From Raffaelea ambrosiae (lineage: Eukaryota > Ascomycota > Sordariomycetes > Ophiostomatales > Ophiostomataceae), in assembly GCA_002778195.1 (NCBI GenBank), contig PCDI01000006.1, positions 563,950-627,949 of the forward strand: a stretch of 64,000 bases of DNA, given 5' to 3'. The notes beneath the pieces are model-generated. The model was not told where the DNA came from. It ran no database searches and saw only the letters and a list, made by a program, of their open reading frames with translations. Shown here one piece after another: positions 44,531-54,588 of the stretch. The translations under genes were made by a program, and so were the position numbers. Position 1 is the first letter of the stretch; the number at the start of each line of letters is the position of its first letter.

Positions 44531-46045
44531 CTACGATCCTGTGGAGTGGCCGAGAGCCTCGGTGATGGTGTCGTACACCTTCTCGGACCCGCCCTGCAAC
44601 GCGCGGTTGGTGACCTGGAGAACAACCCGCTTGTACGAACGCATGCTGGGCGTGCCGCTGTCCTTGACCTCCAGAATCAGGTGCAAGGCCTGTCCCTTCT
44701 CCAGGGCCGTCCCGGTGAGGACATCCACCGCACACGTCTGGGCAGGCGGAACCGTGACCCGGACCACGGCACCCGCGCTGTCGGCCGTCGGGACAAAGAC
44801 CACGTCGGGGACCACCGGCCAGTGGATCGCCGACTGGGCGCTCGTGGGCTCCTTGTACTGGAACCAGCGGAACGTCAGCGCGTCGCCGTCCGGGTCGTAG
44901 CTCGCGGAGGCGTCCAGGGTGACCTCGGCGCCGGCTTCCGCGTCGAGAAAGAGCGGCTCGGGGCCACCGCCCGTGCCGTTGACGACGACCACGGGCGCGT
45001 GGTTGGCCTGGGCCCGGTCGCCGGTCAGCGTCCAGCGCATGCGCGCCGCAAAGTCCTGCTGGAAGGCGTCGCGCCAGCGCCAGATGGTGGCCTGGTTGGA
45101 GCGGAAGGTGGCGCCGTTGTGGCCGACGACCTCGTCCCGGGCGTCCATGTAGTGCTGCGCCGCGCCGCCAATGTCGCCCAGCACGTACCGGCCGCCCCAG
45201 CTGCCCCAGTGCGGGTGCTCCGGCGCGCCCAGGCCGTTCTGGACCAGGTACAGAAAGGTGGGCGTGTCGCCCTCCATGAGGAAGGAGTAGTCCGGGTAGC
45301 CGGCGCCGCCGAACGGCCCGATCTGGATGTTCGCCTTCAGCCACGCCTTGGTGACCGTGGTGATGTCCGGGCCGCCCTCGTCCATGGGCGCGAGCAGGTC
45401 GCCCGAGATGCCGATCCAGGCGGCCAGGCCGTAGTCCTTCCACCCGTGCACCGAGCAGATGTACAGGATGTCCGGATACCGGACGCGGATCCAGAGCCCC
45501 GTGTCGTCCTGGTCGCTGATGGTGTACACGCGCAGCCGCGCCCGCAGCTGCGCCGCCGCCGCCGCCGACCGCGTCTGGTCCACGTGCTGCAGCGCCTGGG
45601 CCAGCACATTGGTGCCGCCCCAGCTGAGCACCCACAGGGGCTCGTCCGCGGCCTCGGACGCGTCCAGGCGCTCAATGAGAAACGCCGCGCCCTCGCTCAG
45701 CGGCACGCCGTCCGCCAGCGCTTCTTTTCCGTAGCAGGCCGGCCCCGACTTGACCAGGCCCGTCAGATAGTCGGCGCTCGGGTACGGATTGTCCGGGTGT
45801 GTGTGGGCATTGAGGTTGTCGACGACTTGGGCGTAGGCGTCGATGCGCGTCTGGATGTCTTCCGGATGGACCTTGTTCTTCATCCAGCACGAAGTGCATG
45901 CCACGAGGCCCTCGATATTGAGCTCATTGCCGTATAAGAGGAGGCGCACCAGCGACTCGGCATCGTCTGGCTCGTTGGAGATGTCGGTGGTGACAAACAC
46001 TCTCGGCTTCGTCGCACACTTCCGAAGACGAGCCTGCTGTGCCAT
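44531..46045 (-). CDS. DUF1593/Sde182 nucleoside-hydrolase-like protein, copy 2
   Basis: A single exon of 504 residues, a paralog of 28588-30168 without its intron. The same hallmarks appear in order: KPRVFVTTDISNEPDDAESLVRLLLYGN, EGLVACTSCWMKN, YLTGLVKSGPACYGKEALADG, LSWGGTNVLAQAL, RVYTISDQDDTGLWI, GGRYVLGDIG, and the C-terminal LDASASYDPDGDALTFRWFQY module. No signal peptide is visible, so it is probably cytosolic. It is convergent with transporter 2, mirroring the association of copy 1 with the other cluster genes. The reaction is unproven; a glycosidic or ribosidic substrate delivered by the transporter is my inference. Confidence 0.9.
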   Translation of the reverse strand: MAQQARLRKCATKPRVFVTTDISNEPDDAESLVRLLLYGNELNIEGLVACTSCWMKNKVHPEDIQTRIDAYAQVVDNLNAHTHPDNPYPSADYLTGLVKSGPACYGKEALADGVPLSEGAAFLIERLDASEAADEPLWVLSWGGTNVLAQALQHVDQTRSAAAAAQLRARLRVYTISDQDDTGLWIRVRYPDILYICSVHGWKDYGLAAWIGISGDLLAPMDEGGPDITTVTKAWLKANIQIGPFGGAGYPDYSFLMEGDTPTFLYLVQNGLGAPEHPHWGSWGGRYVLGDIGGAAQHYMDARDEVVGHNGATFRSNQATIWRWRDAFQQDFAARMRWTLTGDRAQANHAPVVVVNGTGGGPEPLFLDAEAGAEVTLDASASYDPDGDALTFRWFQYKEPTSAQSAIHWPVVPDVVFVPTADSAGAVVRVTVPPAQTCAVDVLTGTALEKGQALHLILEVKDSGTPSMRSYKRVVLQVTNRALQGGSEKVYDTITEALGHSTGS

Positions 46046-46577
46046 TTTTGGTAGTTGCTAACCGGGGTTGGTCTCTAGACGCTGCAGTCTCGAGTCGCGT
46101 CTTGCGGTGTGAATGTTGTCCGTATGTTGTCCAATACATTCATGTGCGTCTGTAGATAGTTCCTACCAGATATGCAAAAGAAGAGTCGCGAAAGATGTGT
46201 CACCAGGAGCATGAGATGGATGCGGTCCACCTGGGCAAGGAAGACTGCATAGTGGTCGCCTTCCGATTTATACAAGTGGATGTAAGACCCCAATCTCTCC
46301 CTACCAAATAGGCAAGACAAAGCGCTGCTCGCCACTAATTGGAAGGCGGGGAAGTTTTGGAGAGTAGCGCAGTACTATGTGCTTGTTTCGTATGACATGG
46401 GGCGTTTGATTTCTACACCACGAGATCGCAACGATAGATTTCTCTTGATTGCAATTTGAGTCGAAGATTGATTTGGGTCGATTACTGGCTTCCACATTCG
46501 ATAGTCAGATGGGTAGAAAAAACCGGTAGAAAAAAAAATAGATCGAAAAAAAAAATCCACCTAAATGGCAAAACAAA
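46046..46577. other. Upstream region of DUF1593 copy 2
   Basis: 532 bp of promoter and tRNA 3' flank. A-rich runs near 46516-46556 serve as the T-rich terminator of the minus-strand tRNA. No gene is seen. Confidence 0.5.
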
Positions 46578-46661
46578 TGCGTCGGCCGGGAATCGAACCC
46601 GGGGCCTGTCGAATCGATGCTGTTATGGCAACGACAGATTTTACCACTAAACCACCGACGC
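46578..46661 (-). tRNA. tRNA-Gly(GCC) with 13-nt intron
   Basis: An 84-nt gene whose 71-nt mature part is identical to the intronless copies. The intron TAACAGCATCGAT (46613-46625, read on the minus strand) sits between positions 37 and 38, one base 3' of anticodon GCC, the canonical place for nuclear tRNA introns. A T-rich run follows. Confidence 0.95.
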
Positions 46662-47279
46662 TCACCGCTTTCAGATAGTGCTCGGACGGCCTCTCTTGGT
46701 ATATTTGTCAATTGCCAGTGTAAAGACAGAAGAAGGAGAAGATTGACGCGGAAGATGCGGCGCTGTGTCGAGAGTGTGCCGTGTTGGTAGAAGAGATGTG
46801 TTGATATGGCATGGCACAACCCAAGACCACACCAGCTTTGACGTGTCCAATACGACGATGGCTGCCTTGAGATGACACGAAGTCATGCCTGCCCGCTGCC
46901 AGATATCCTTCCGTCTTCAAGACTACTTCGTCCGCCTACAGAGAAGGCGAACTCTTCGTCTTCTCTACTACATTTATCTTGTAGACGGTTTGCAACGAGC
47001 CATGCTGTGTACTTTTTTGTTTGCACGAGACGTTGATGTTTCGTATCGGCTTGACAGATACTACAACTTCTTCCGGCGAAACTCCCTCACATGAGCAATC
47101 ACGTCAACTGGGGCACGCAAAATCTTCGAGGTTGACACGAGAGCCAACGAGATCGAGAGACGAGAGACGAGGATGATGGCGAGGCAGACTTTGTGTTGCC
47201 ATTGCTGTTGTTGTTGTGTCGTTGCAACATGCCATGGGAGATGCAAAAAGAAAGTGGGTAGAAAAATCCGGCAAAAAAA
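46662..47279. other. Spacer between two tRNA-Gly genes
   Basis: 618 bp without a gene; small open frames only. The right part is the 3' flank of the next tRNA. Confidence 0.5.
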
Positions 47280-47350
47280 TGCGTCGGCCGGGAATCGAAC
47301 CCGGGGCCTGTCGATGGCAACGACAGATTTTACCACTAAACCACCGACGC
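47280..47350 (-). tRNA. tRNA-Gly(GCC), intronless
   Basis: A 71-nt gene identical in sequence to the tRNA at 11251-11321. Its 5' flank (47351-47415) is also similar to that of the 11251 copy, including a shared ACCGAATTACGACAC string. Confidence 0.97.
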
Positions 47351-47712
47351 TTGGAACCCGCTTAGGCGATTGGTTGTCAACTTTGTGTCGTAATTCGGTA
47401 CATCACCACGAAACCCTCATGAATCAGGCTGCAGAGGGAACGTCGTGGAAACTGCGCTGGCAAGATAAAAGGGGAATTTCAGCGAGCGTCGGCTGTTATC
47501 TTCACCATTCAAATAAATGAAATCAATGTAGATCAAGCCAGAGAAAGGTCAAGAGTGCTGAAAGTCAATACAATGTTGTGTTTATGTATACATTCATTGA
47601 CAACATTTTTGGGACTATTATTCATAACGCATTCTGGTAAGACTGTTGGGTGTCTTTCGCCAGCTTGATAGATACAAAAATATAAAGATCCAACGCATGC
47701 GCCCCTCCGGTT
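47351..47712. other. Short intergenic region
   Basis: 362 bp: tRNA 5' flank followed by the 3' flank of the PTH11-like gene. Nothing else is seen. Confidence 0.5.
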
Positions 47713-49341
47713 TTACCTTTGATACCCCCCAGGGTTCATGTAGCTCTCGTGCGCATGTGCGTACCCGCTTTTGTTGTGACTGTTGTGACTGCTGTGCGTG
47801 TTGCCTCCGCCGTACATTTGCGCGTGGTACACCGCCGTCGGCGTTGGGGCATCCACGAGGTTCTGCTCGCTGTCGGTGTCGTCGCTGACTGGGCCGGCGC
47901 TGCTGCTGCTGCCGCTCTTCCCGCTCACAGCCTTCATCTCGAAGGACTGCTGCACCTGGATGCCGGGCTCTTTGGCCGCGTCGCCCGTGGTAGTGCGCGT
48001 GGTGTCGCAGCCGACACTGGTGTCGTGCGGGCCGTGCGAAAACTGTTGGTACGTGTTGTACGTACGAGTATGGCGCCGTCCGCTGCCGTCGTTGGGATGG
48101 CCAGCGCTGTCGGCTCCAGAGTGGAGCGTGCTGACGAGGCTGGGGAAGATGCGGCGGGCCAAGGGCTTGAGGGCGGGCACGCAGGCGCAGATGATGGCGA
48201 CGTTGCACTCGAGGCCGGAGTAGATGGCGATGTCGATGCCCTTGACTGGGAAGGGGGGTCAGAGAGGGAAAGTGTGTGTTGATCAACGGGGAGGGGGGTG
48301 GCTTCTTACCAGGTCGCTGGTTCGTGGGAACAGCACTGTAGGACCACAGCGCGTACAACCGAATGATAGCGACGATGCAGGCTCTGCGCCGCAAATTTGG
48401 GTTAGCACCGTGACGTTTTACAATCCTACGGGAGAAAAGGGACCGGGGTAGCCAGCACCCAAAGAGACTCACACTCCACCAGCGGCAAACACGCCCATCA
48501 AGACGATCTTGACCCGCTTCGGAATCTGCAGATGGCGCAGAAACACGACGGGGGCCACCAGCAGTGCAATGTCGTTGACAATGTTGATACCGGCAAAGGC
48601 GTACCGCATGGCGCGGTTGTCCAGGCAGTGGCCCGGGAGCGAGTCGTCCCAGTACTTGGCAACGGGCAGACATGTCATCACGGTGAGACACAGACACAGG
48701 ATGCCATACACAGTCTCGAAAGCTACAAAGCCGAGAAAGACGCGCCGGGCCACGGGAACGGCAAAGATGCGCAGACACAGGATGGCGATCGACAGCTTCA
48801 CGGCGAGGTGACAGATCGTGTATGAGATGACGCTGGCGGTGGAGGCCTTGATAAACGGCGTCAGGGTTGTCGGGTCCGGAGGATCCCCGAGGCCATAGCG
48901 GATTTCTATGGAGCAGAGAGAGGTCAGTCGAGGCGTGCGAGTGTTCGTACAGGCGGCAAAAAAAGGGGAATGAATAATCCCATTGGCTCCAGGGAGAAGA
49001 GGAATAGAAAGAGAGAAAAGGCATACGTTCCAGAACGCCCACGAGAAATCCAACGGTGCCGAACTGCGTGCCCGACGATACACCTTGTCAGCATAGGGAG
49101 AAAACCGGGCGTCGGGCGAGGAGGGGAGGGGGGTAGTAAGTAGAATAAAGAGGGCAGTCGGGAGTGCTGATCGTACCACTGATACCACAATGAATCCATC
49201 GTCAAATCCGACACTGCGGACGATCCACAGACGGGTGAAGAGCCGGAGCAGCACGAAAACGCCCGCGAGAACCACAAAAGTAAACTCGAGGCCCACGAGA
49301 GCATAGTTCTTGGGCGACACGTAGATGTCTGCGATATACAT
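47713..49341 (-). CDS. PTH11/fungal rhodopsin-domain integral membrane protein
   Basis: Five exons read leftward, 49341-49177, 49063-49027 (37 bp), 48905-48473, 48383-48310 and 48245-47713, give 413 residues. About seven membrane helices are visible: YALVGLEFTFVVLAGVFVLLRLF, the FDDGFIVVS loop, FGTVGFLVGVL, VISYTICHLAVKLSIAILCL, FETVYGILCLCLTVMTCLPV, YAFAGINIVNDIALLVAPVVFL, KIVLMGVFAAGGVACIVAIIRL and GLECNVAIICACVPAL. The strings D-x-W-x-x-x-x-G-x-C and GLECNVAIICACVPAL are characteristic of the Fung_rhodopsin (PTH11-related) family. The roughly 150-residue cytosolic tail is Ser/His/Gly-rich and probably disordered. No CFEM domain is seen. Such proteins are putative surface or nutrient receptors; the ligand is unknown. 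Confidence 0.88.
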
Positions 49342-51445
49342 GGCGACACAAAAGAAAGAAAGAAAGAAAGGCTGAACCGGACTCGGCAAAGCATAGGGAG
49401 GGTAGCCACCCCGGAAAGAAGATCTAGATCGAATTCAAAAAAGAAAAAAAAGGGAAAAAAAGGGAAGGGATGAAGAAAAATGAAGAAAATGAAGAAAAAC
49501 AAAGAAAAACAAAGGAAAAAAAAAAAAAAAAAAGAGGCTAGAGAAAACTAAGTGAGATGCGAACGCTTCTCTGTCTGTCCGAGTAGACGACAGTGGCCAA
49601 GCCTCGTCTTGGTGGGCAGAGTCAATGCCGTAAGGCTAAACGGCTCGAGAATACCGTCAGGCGACAAAGGGTGGGATGAAAAAAGAAATGCACCGACCGT
49701 TTCGTCGGGCGTCGTTTCTTTTCTTTTATTCATTCTCCCGGGGTATTTGGATTCTTTTCAGCTCGTCTCTTCTGCGAGCACTGTGCATATTCTCTTCCTG
49801 CCACGTCCGTCCTCCCTCACTCCTTCCCAATTCTTTTGCTCGTTCCTGCAGCACACCTGCCGCTTTAGGTTGTCGGAGCGTAAGCACCACAGCTGCATCG
49901 CTAAAAAGTAGTTCAGTTTCAACCGTGTTAGTGCCTGCTTGGAAAAGAAGGGCCAAATATTAGCGCCAACCCAGAGCGGATCCTCATGGCTCGATGAACT
50001 GAAAAAGAGAGTCGTAGCCCTGCGCATATTCATCGGTCTGGTGAAGAACGCGACAAGCTGGTTACATCGGCAATCCATAATCTCCAAAGACGGGATGGCC
50101 TGCAAGACAAGAGCAGGCTAGAGCACGAGTAGACAGGACGGGAAAGACAGTACGGCGTAGAGCCCGTAGAGTCAGGAATTCAGCAAAGACGGGGAAGATG
50201 AAAGCCAGGGAAAACGCTAATAGAAAAGGAAAGGATGCAGGTATTATGCAAAATACTAGTGATAGTGGTTTTTGCTTCGCGAGTACATACTATGTAGTAC
50301 TTCCTGCCTTCAATCTCTGGTTCCTGGAACGCGATGCCCCTGGCAGGATGCATGGAAAGTGTGTGTGGGATTCAATCGCATTGAGCCCAGGAACATGCTG
50401 CAGAAGCCCGTTGGCGGTTCTTCCCACGCCTAACAAGTCTGCTGGAGACACACTCCCCCCCCCTTTCTTGAGGCATTGGTCGAGTACCACCTTGTGTTCC
50501 TCTTCGAAAGTTGAGACGAAAACGTAACTACACTGTAGATGAGAAACAATGCGGTTGTTGCACCTTACTGACAAGAGGCAACTAGACAAGACAATAGTTA
50601 GAGCAGACAGGCGTGCATATGCGTCTACCCAATAGTTCTCTCCTTGTTGTGGCTCAGCTTCGGTTCCGAGAGCCCTGTTCCGTCCGAGCCCCGTACGCCT
50701 GCCGCTCTAGTGCTGCCTTCCCCATAGACAAGGTAACCCACAGGGCAAATTAGGGCGCTGTCTGCGCTATTAGAGTTCGCGAATAAGGCAACTCGACGGA
50801 CGAAGCTGGTCTTCGCTGGCCACCCCGGTCCCCAGGTCCCCGTACACACCACCGTTCGAGTAGCCCGGCATGCTCTTCGCTGCAAGAGGGCAAGCGGGTT
50901 CCACATGGCATTGCAAGGCGCACATAGGCGGGTACCACAGTAAGCTGGCCTTTGCATGCCCCTGGCCTTGGCACATACTACTTTGTACGTACATAGTAGT
51001 TAGTATGTACAGAGCAACTGCACAGTATTGGCAGGAATGCAAAGAAGAAGCTCGAGGATGCTGCTCCTATCCAGGAAACCCCGACGACAGGGATTCTTTT
51101 TTCCCTCTGAGCTATTACCCTGGCAGATAAGAGTAGACAGACAGTACTGACTCGTAAGCATCTCGGAGCTCCTTCCGTCCTTCTTGCCAGTTAGTTGCAT
51201 TCGCCCTCGGAGACTAAGGCCTTGTACTTTGGCGCGAGGTCCGGCTCCCCCTGCCGCGATGATCCTGCTGTGTGCACGCACACGCACCATCCCTCATAAA
51301 GGCTGATCGTTCCCGTCCTGCACCCTCTTCTTCCTTCCTAGACTTGTCTACTGGTGCGACAAAAGACGAAACAACCAGACAAGCGTCGGGTGGATCAATT
51401 CTCGTAAAAGCCAGAACTGAAGAGCCCGTCTTCTTGCCTCGAACC
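49342..51445. other. Intergenic region, no gene seen
   Basis: 2.1 kb. It includes A-rich tracts (49437-49534, with a run of about 19 A), a 36-bp inverted repeat (50973-51008) and the promoter of the amidohydrolase. Open frames are short and unconvincing. Confidence 0.5.
50973..51008. repeat. Inverted repeat / possible hairpin
   Basis: Outer arms ACATACTA (50973-50980) and TAGTATGT (51001-51008) are perfect complements; an inner GTACGTAC palindrome and ACTACT/AGTAGT arms extend the symmetry. Confidence 0.6.
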
Positions 51446-52687
51446 ATGAAGTCTTTATCCGTTCTTGGCTCATGCAGCTTCCTGCTCGCATCGTCCAGAA
51501 GCGTCATGGCGCATGACGCTGCCACCCGTCGGTCCTCTTCGTCCTCGTGCAGCACCAAGATCGACGTCCACGCGCACTATGTGCCCGACTTTTACGCTCA
51601 GGCCCTGCGCGATGCCGGCCACACGCCGGGTCCAGACGGCATGCCTTCGATCCCGGTACGATCTGATCCCGTTCCTCCTCTTGCCTGGTTGTCCTGGCTT
51701 TGGCTGTCCCATCATGATTAACATACAGCCCAGACCTGGACCCCCGAGTTGACGCTCGAGTTCATGAAGAACAACAGCATCGAGAAGTCGTACCTGTCCA
51801 TCTCCAGCCCCGGCGTCTACCTGACGGTGCCGTCCAAGAACGCGACGGCCAATGCCATTGCCCTCGCCCGCAAGGTCAACGAGGCCGGCGCCGCCGCTGC
51901 CGCCGCCTACCCGGACCAGCTCGGCTACTTTGTGTCGCTGCCGCTGCCCGACGTCGACGCCGCCCTGGCCGAGATCGAGTATGCCTTCACCCAGCTGACG
52001 CCCAAGCCCGACGGCGTCGTCGTCATGTCCAACTTTTACGGCATGTACCTGGGCGACCCGGCCCTCGACCCGGTCTATGCCGCCCTCGACGCCCGGAACG
52101 CCACCATCTTTGAGCACCCGACCACCCCCTGCTCCGAGGCCATCGGCGCCCAGTACACCATTGACGGCGACGCCGCGCCCCTCACGCAAAAGGAGTGGGC
52201 CGCCCTGAACCGGCCCGTGGCCACGCGCCAGTTCGCCGCGCCCACGCTCGACTTCCCCTTTGAGTCGGAGCGCTCCTTTGCCGACCTGTTCTACTCGCAG
52301 GTGCCCGCCCGCTACACCAGCCTGCGCTGGATCTTCCCCCACGCCGGCGGCGGCTTCGTCCCCACCATCGACCGCGTCGTCACCTACAGCAGCCTCTACC
52401 CGGACCTCAACCTGACCACCGACGTCATGAAGGCCACGCTCGCCCGCAGCTTCTACTTTGATCTGGCCGGGCCCTGGCCCGTCGACTCGGCCATCCCGGC
52501 CCTGCTGCGCTGGGTCGACTACACGAAAATCCTGTGGGGCTCCGACACGCCCTTCACGCCGTGGACGTCCGGCACGGCGCTGAGCACGGCCTTTGACAGC
52601 GCCATCAAGGCGGCCTTTGGCACGAGCCGCAGCCCGGCGAAGGAGTACGCGGTGCGGCTGGGCAATGCCAAGGCGCTGTTCGAGTAA
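51446..52687 (+). CDS. Secreted amidohydrolase-2 family protein
   Basis: Two exons, 51446-51655 and 51734-52687, give 387 residues. A hydrophobic start (MKSLSVLGSCSFLLASSRSVMA) looks like a signal peptide. The metal site is built from H42-x-H44 (KIDVHAHYV), a His in FPHAGGGFVPTIDR and an Asp in LWGSDTPF. The string SYLSISSPGVYL is typical of the ACMSD/gamma-resorcylate decarboxylase-type amidohydrolases. Members of this branch decarboxylate aromatic acids or hydrolyse lactone-like rings. A secretory leader is uncommon in this group, so it may act on an extracellular phenolic. The acceptor of the 78-bp intron is taken as CCCAG|ACC to keep the frame; an AG five bases upstream would break it. 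The 3' UTR has a GAGATAGGAC-type repeat. Confidence 0.87.
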
Positions 52688-53678
52688 GAGGAGACGATGG
52701 CGACGCGCGAGCAGACGAGGCGAGACGAGACGCGAAGAGACAAGGCGAGATAGGACGAGATAGGACGAGATGAGACGAGATGAGACGAGGCGAGGTCGGT
52801 TGATGAGAGATGATGTGAGACGATGAGAGAGATGAGAGAAATGAGGGAAATCACTAGTAAATTAATCACCACAGAAAAAAAATGCACATACACACATAGA
52901 CAGGCATGCATTGCATATAGACCTTTCTTTGACGTTTGTATATACGTTGGCTATACTACTTCCCCCGTCATCATTTTGAAATTTATTAGGCAGTAAAACC
53001 CGAGACAAAACAAAACCCACCAACAGACAAACATCATCTTAGTTTGTCTCCCTTTCCTTCCTTGACTTCTTTTCTGTTGGTGTTCCCTGGCCAAGGCGCT
53101 GCCCAAACACTCTGACCATGTTTGTGTAGCCAGAAAAAGGTCAGTATGTGGCCACCCTGACTCTTAGAAACGCAATCTTGTTGCTTTGGGGCGCCTAAAT
53201 TGTTTGGCAGTTGGTGTTACACCCAAGTAAGGGGAACACTCCCCTTCGCGATCATATCAATACGCAGTAAAACAGAGAACAGAAAGGTTGTGTGCCTTGA
53301 AGATCCCATACGAGGTCCTTTGGAAGGAACCAGCCTTTCCTGTACTCCTGTAAAATGAAGCATTACTGAATGATCAAGGAAACGACGGGGGGCAGTCAAA
53401 TTTTGTTCCATTTAATCCCCTTCTCCCCCCAAGCCCTTGCGCCAGTTTGACGCCTTGTCACGTTCTACAGGACGTGACGGACAAGGGCCCGGATCCTCCG
53501 TGGATATTAACAGTGAAGTTGACGACAGCTTTGCCGAGTTTCATGTTTTGGGGGCCCAATTTGTTGTCGAGTATAAGGAGAAGGGTCATGTTCGCTTAAT
53601 ATTTTGCTCATCGAGCCAAAAAAAAATCCCAGCATGATACCAGAGAACGCATAGGCTCCCGTTTGTCCCACATTCATC
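52688..53678. other. Intergenic region with a 10-bp tandem repeat
   Basis: 991 bp. GAGATAGGAC/GAGATGAGAC units (about 52726-52800) follow the amidohydrolase stop codon. The remainder is the promoter of the CVNH gene. No other gene is seen. Confidence 0.55.
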
Positions 53679-54375
53679 ATGAAGTACGCCAAGACCGTTC
53701 TCGCCCTTGGTCTTTCCGTTGTCTCTAGTTCCGCGCAACGCTTCCACTTGAGGGAGTTTGAGTTGTTCTGCAACGGCACATATTTCGGTGGCGAGAATGG
53801 TCACACTCTCTCTGCCTTCTGTGTGGTCAATGGCATGAACTACAATACCAAAATCGATCTGGACAACTGCATAGTGAACCAAAACAACCAGCTAGCCTGG
53901 CTTAAATAGCATGTTGCTTCCCCGACCCCCTAGGATGGATGTTCTCGGGGGCTCTTCGTCCCCCCACCCAACACCCAGTTGCGATATTTTTTCTAACATA
54001 GGTATTTCGGTCCCCAGTGGTGGATATTCAAAGTCGTGTGACTGCGATCTGCCCAAACACGGAATTGTGTGCGATGGTCGGATCCATTGCGATTGCGGCG
54101 GTCCTGAAAAAAGCGAGATCAGACTGAGTGAGTAGATTTCTCCTCGCAACCCACCCTCCAAATGCCTTTGGGAATGGCCAAAGGGCAATGAAATATTGTT
54201 GAGGCTAACGCACCACGCTTTGCTATTAGATGATCGTCTGTGGGTGACCGACAACGGAACGCTTGCCTGCTTCGATGTTCTTGGAACCACTTTCAACCTT
54301 CGGGCTGTGGTCGAAGCACCTAATTGTACAAATATGGATATGAAGAGAGACATGTTGCCAGAAAGCAGTGGATAA
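53679..54375 (+). pseudogene. CVNH (cyanovirin-N-like) secreted lectin gene with abnormal first intron
   Basis: Exon 1 starts at 53679 with a signal peptide (MKYAKTVLALGLSVVSSSA) and the first CVNH half-repeat, SAFCVVNGMNYNTKIDLDNCIVNQNNQLAW. The second half-repeat follows in exon 2 (54018-54127, GGYSKSCDCDLPKHGIVCDG) and exon 3 (54230-54375, DRLWVTDNGTLACFDV). Intron 2 is normal (GTGAGT donor, TTAG acceptor). Exon 1 meets an in-frame stop at 53907-53909 and no GT donor exists between the tryptophan codon and that stop. The only candidate is a GC donor at 53900, which would give Cys instead of Trp at the junction. So the gene either uses a GC-AG intron, makes a 76-residue truncated protein, or is decaying. 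CVNH domains bind oligomannose glycans. Confidence 0.65.
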
Positions 54376-54588
54376 CTTTTTACGGCTTAGGGATGTGACT
54401 TGGGAAGGATGTACAGTCTGGATCTCTCGAGATTTATTGGTGTTGTGTCGTCCCCCGAGGGACTATGCTGCGCTACATCCATATGCGACTCCGCATTTTG
54501 GCGGAGTATCTAGAATATGCCGAACCGGTCTTGTATACCTGAGCCAGCCGTGAAGCTCTCCCGACTTTCTTTTCTTTCTTCCTCTTTT

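Noticed and set aside
22365..46045. Secondary-metabolite biosynthetic cluster
   Set aside because: No PKS, NRPS, terpene synthase, prenyltransferase, P450 or methyltransferase is present; the enzymes are of primary sugar metabolism type.
53907..53909. Sequencing error as the sole explanation for the CVNH stop codon
   Set aside because: Possible, but the local sequence has no homopolymer and a plain single-base error cannot be told from a real change here; kept as an open finding.
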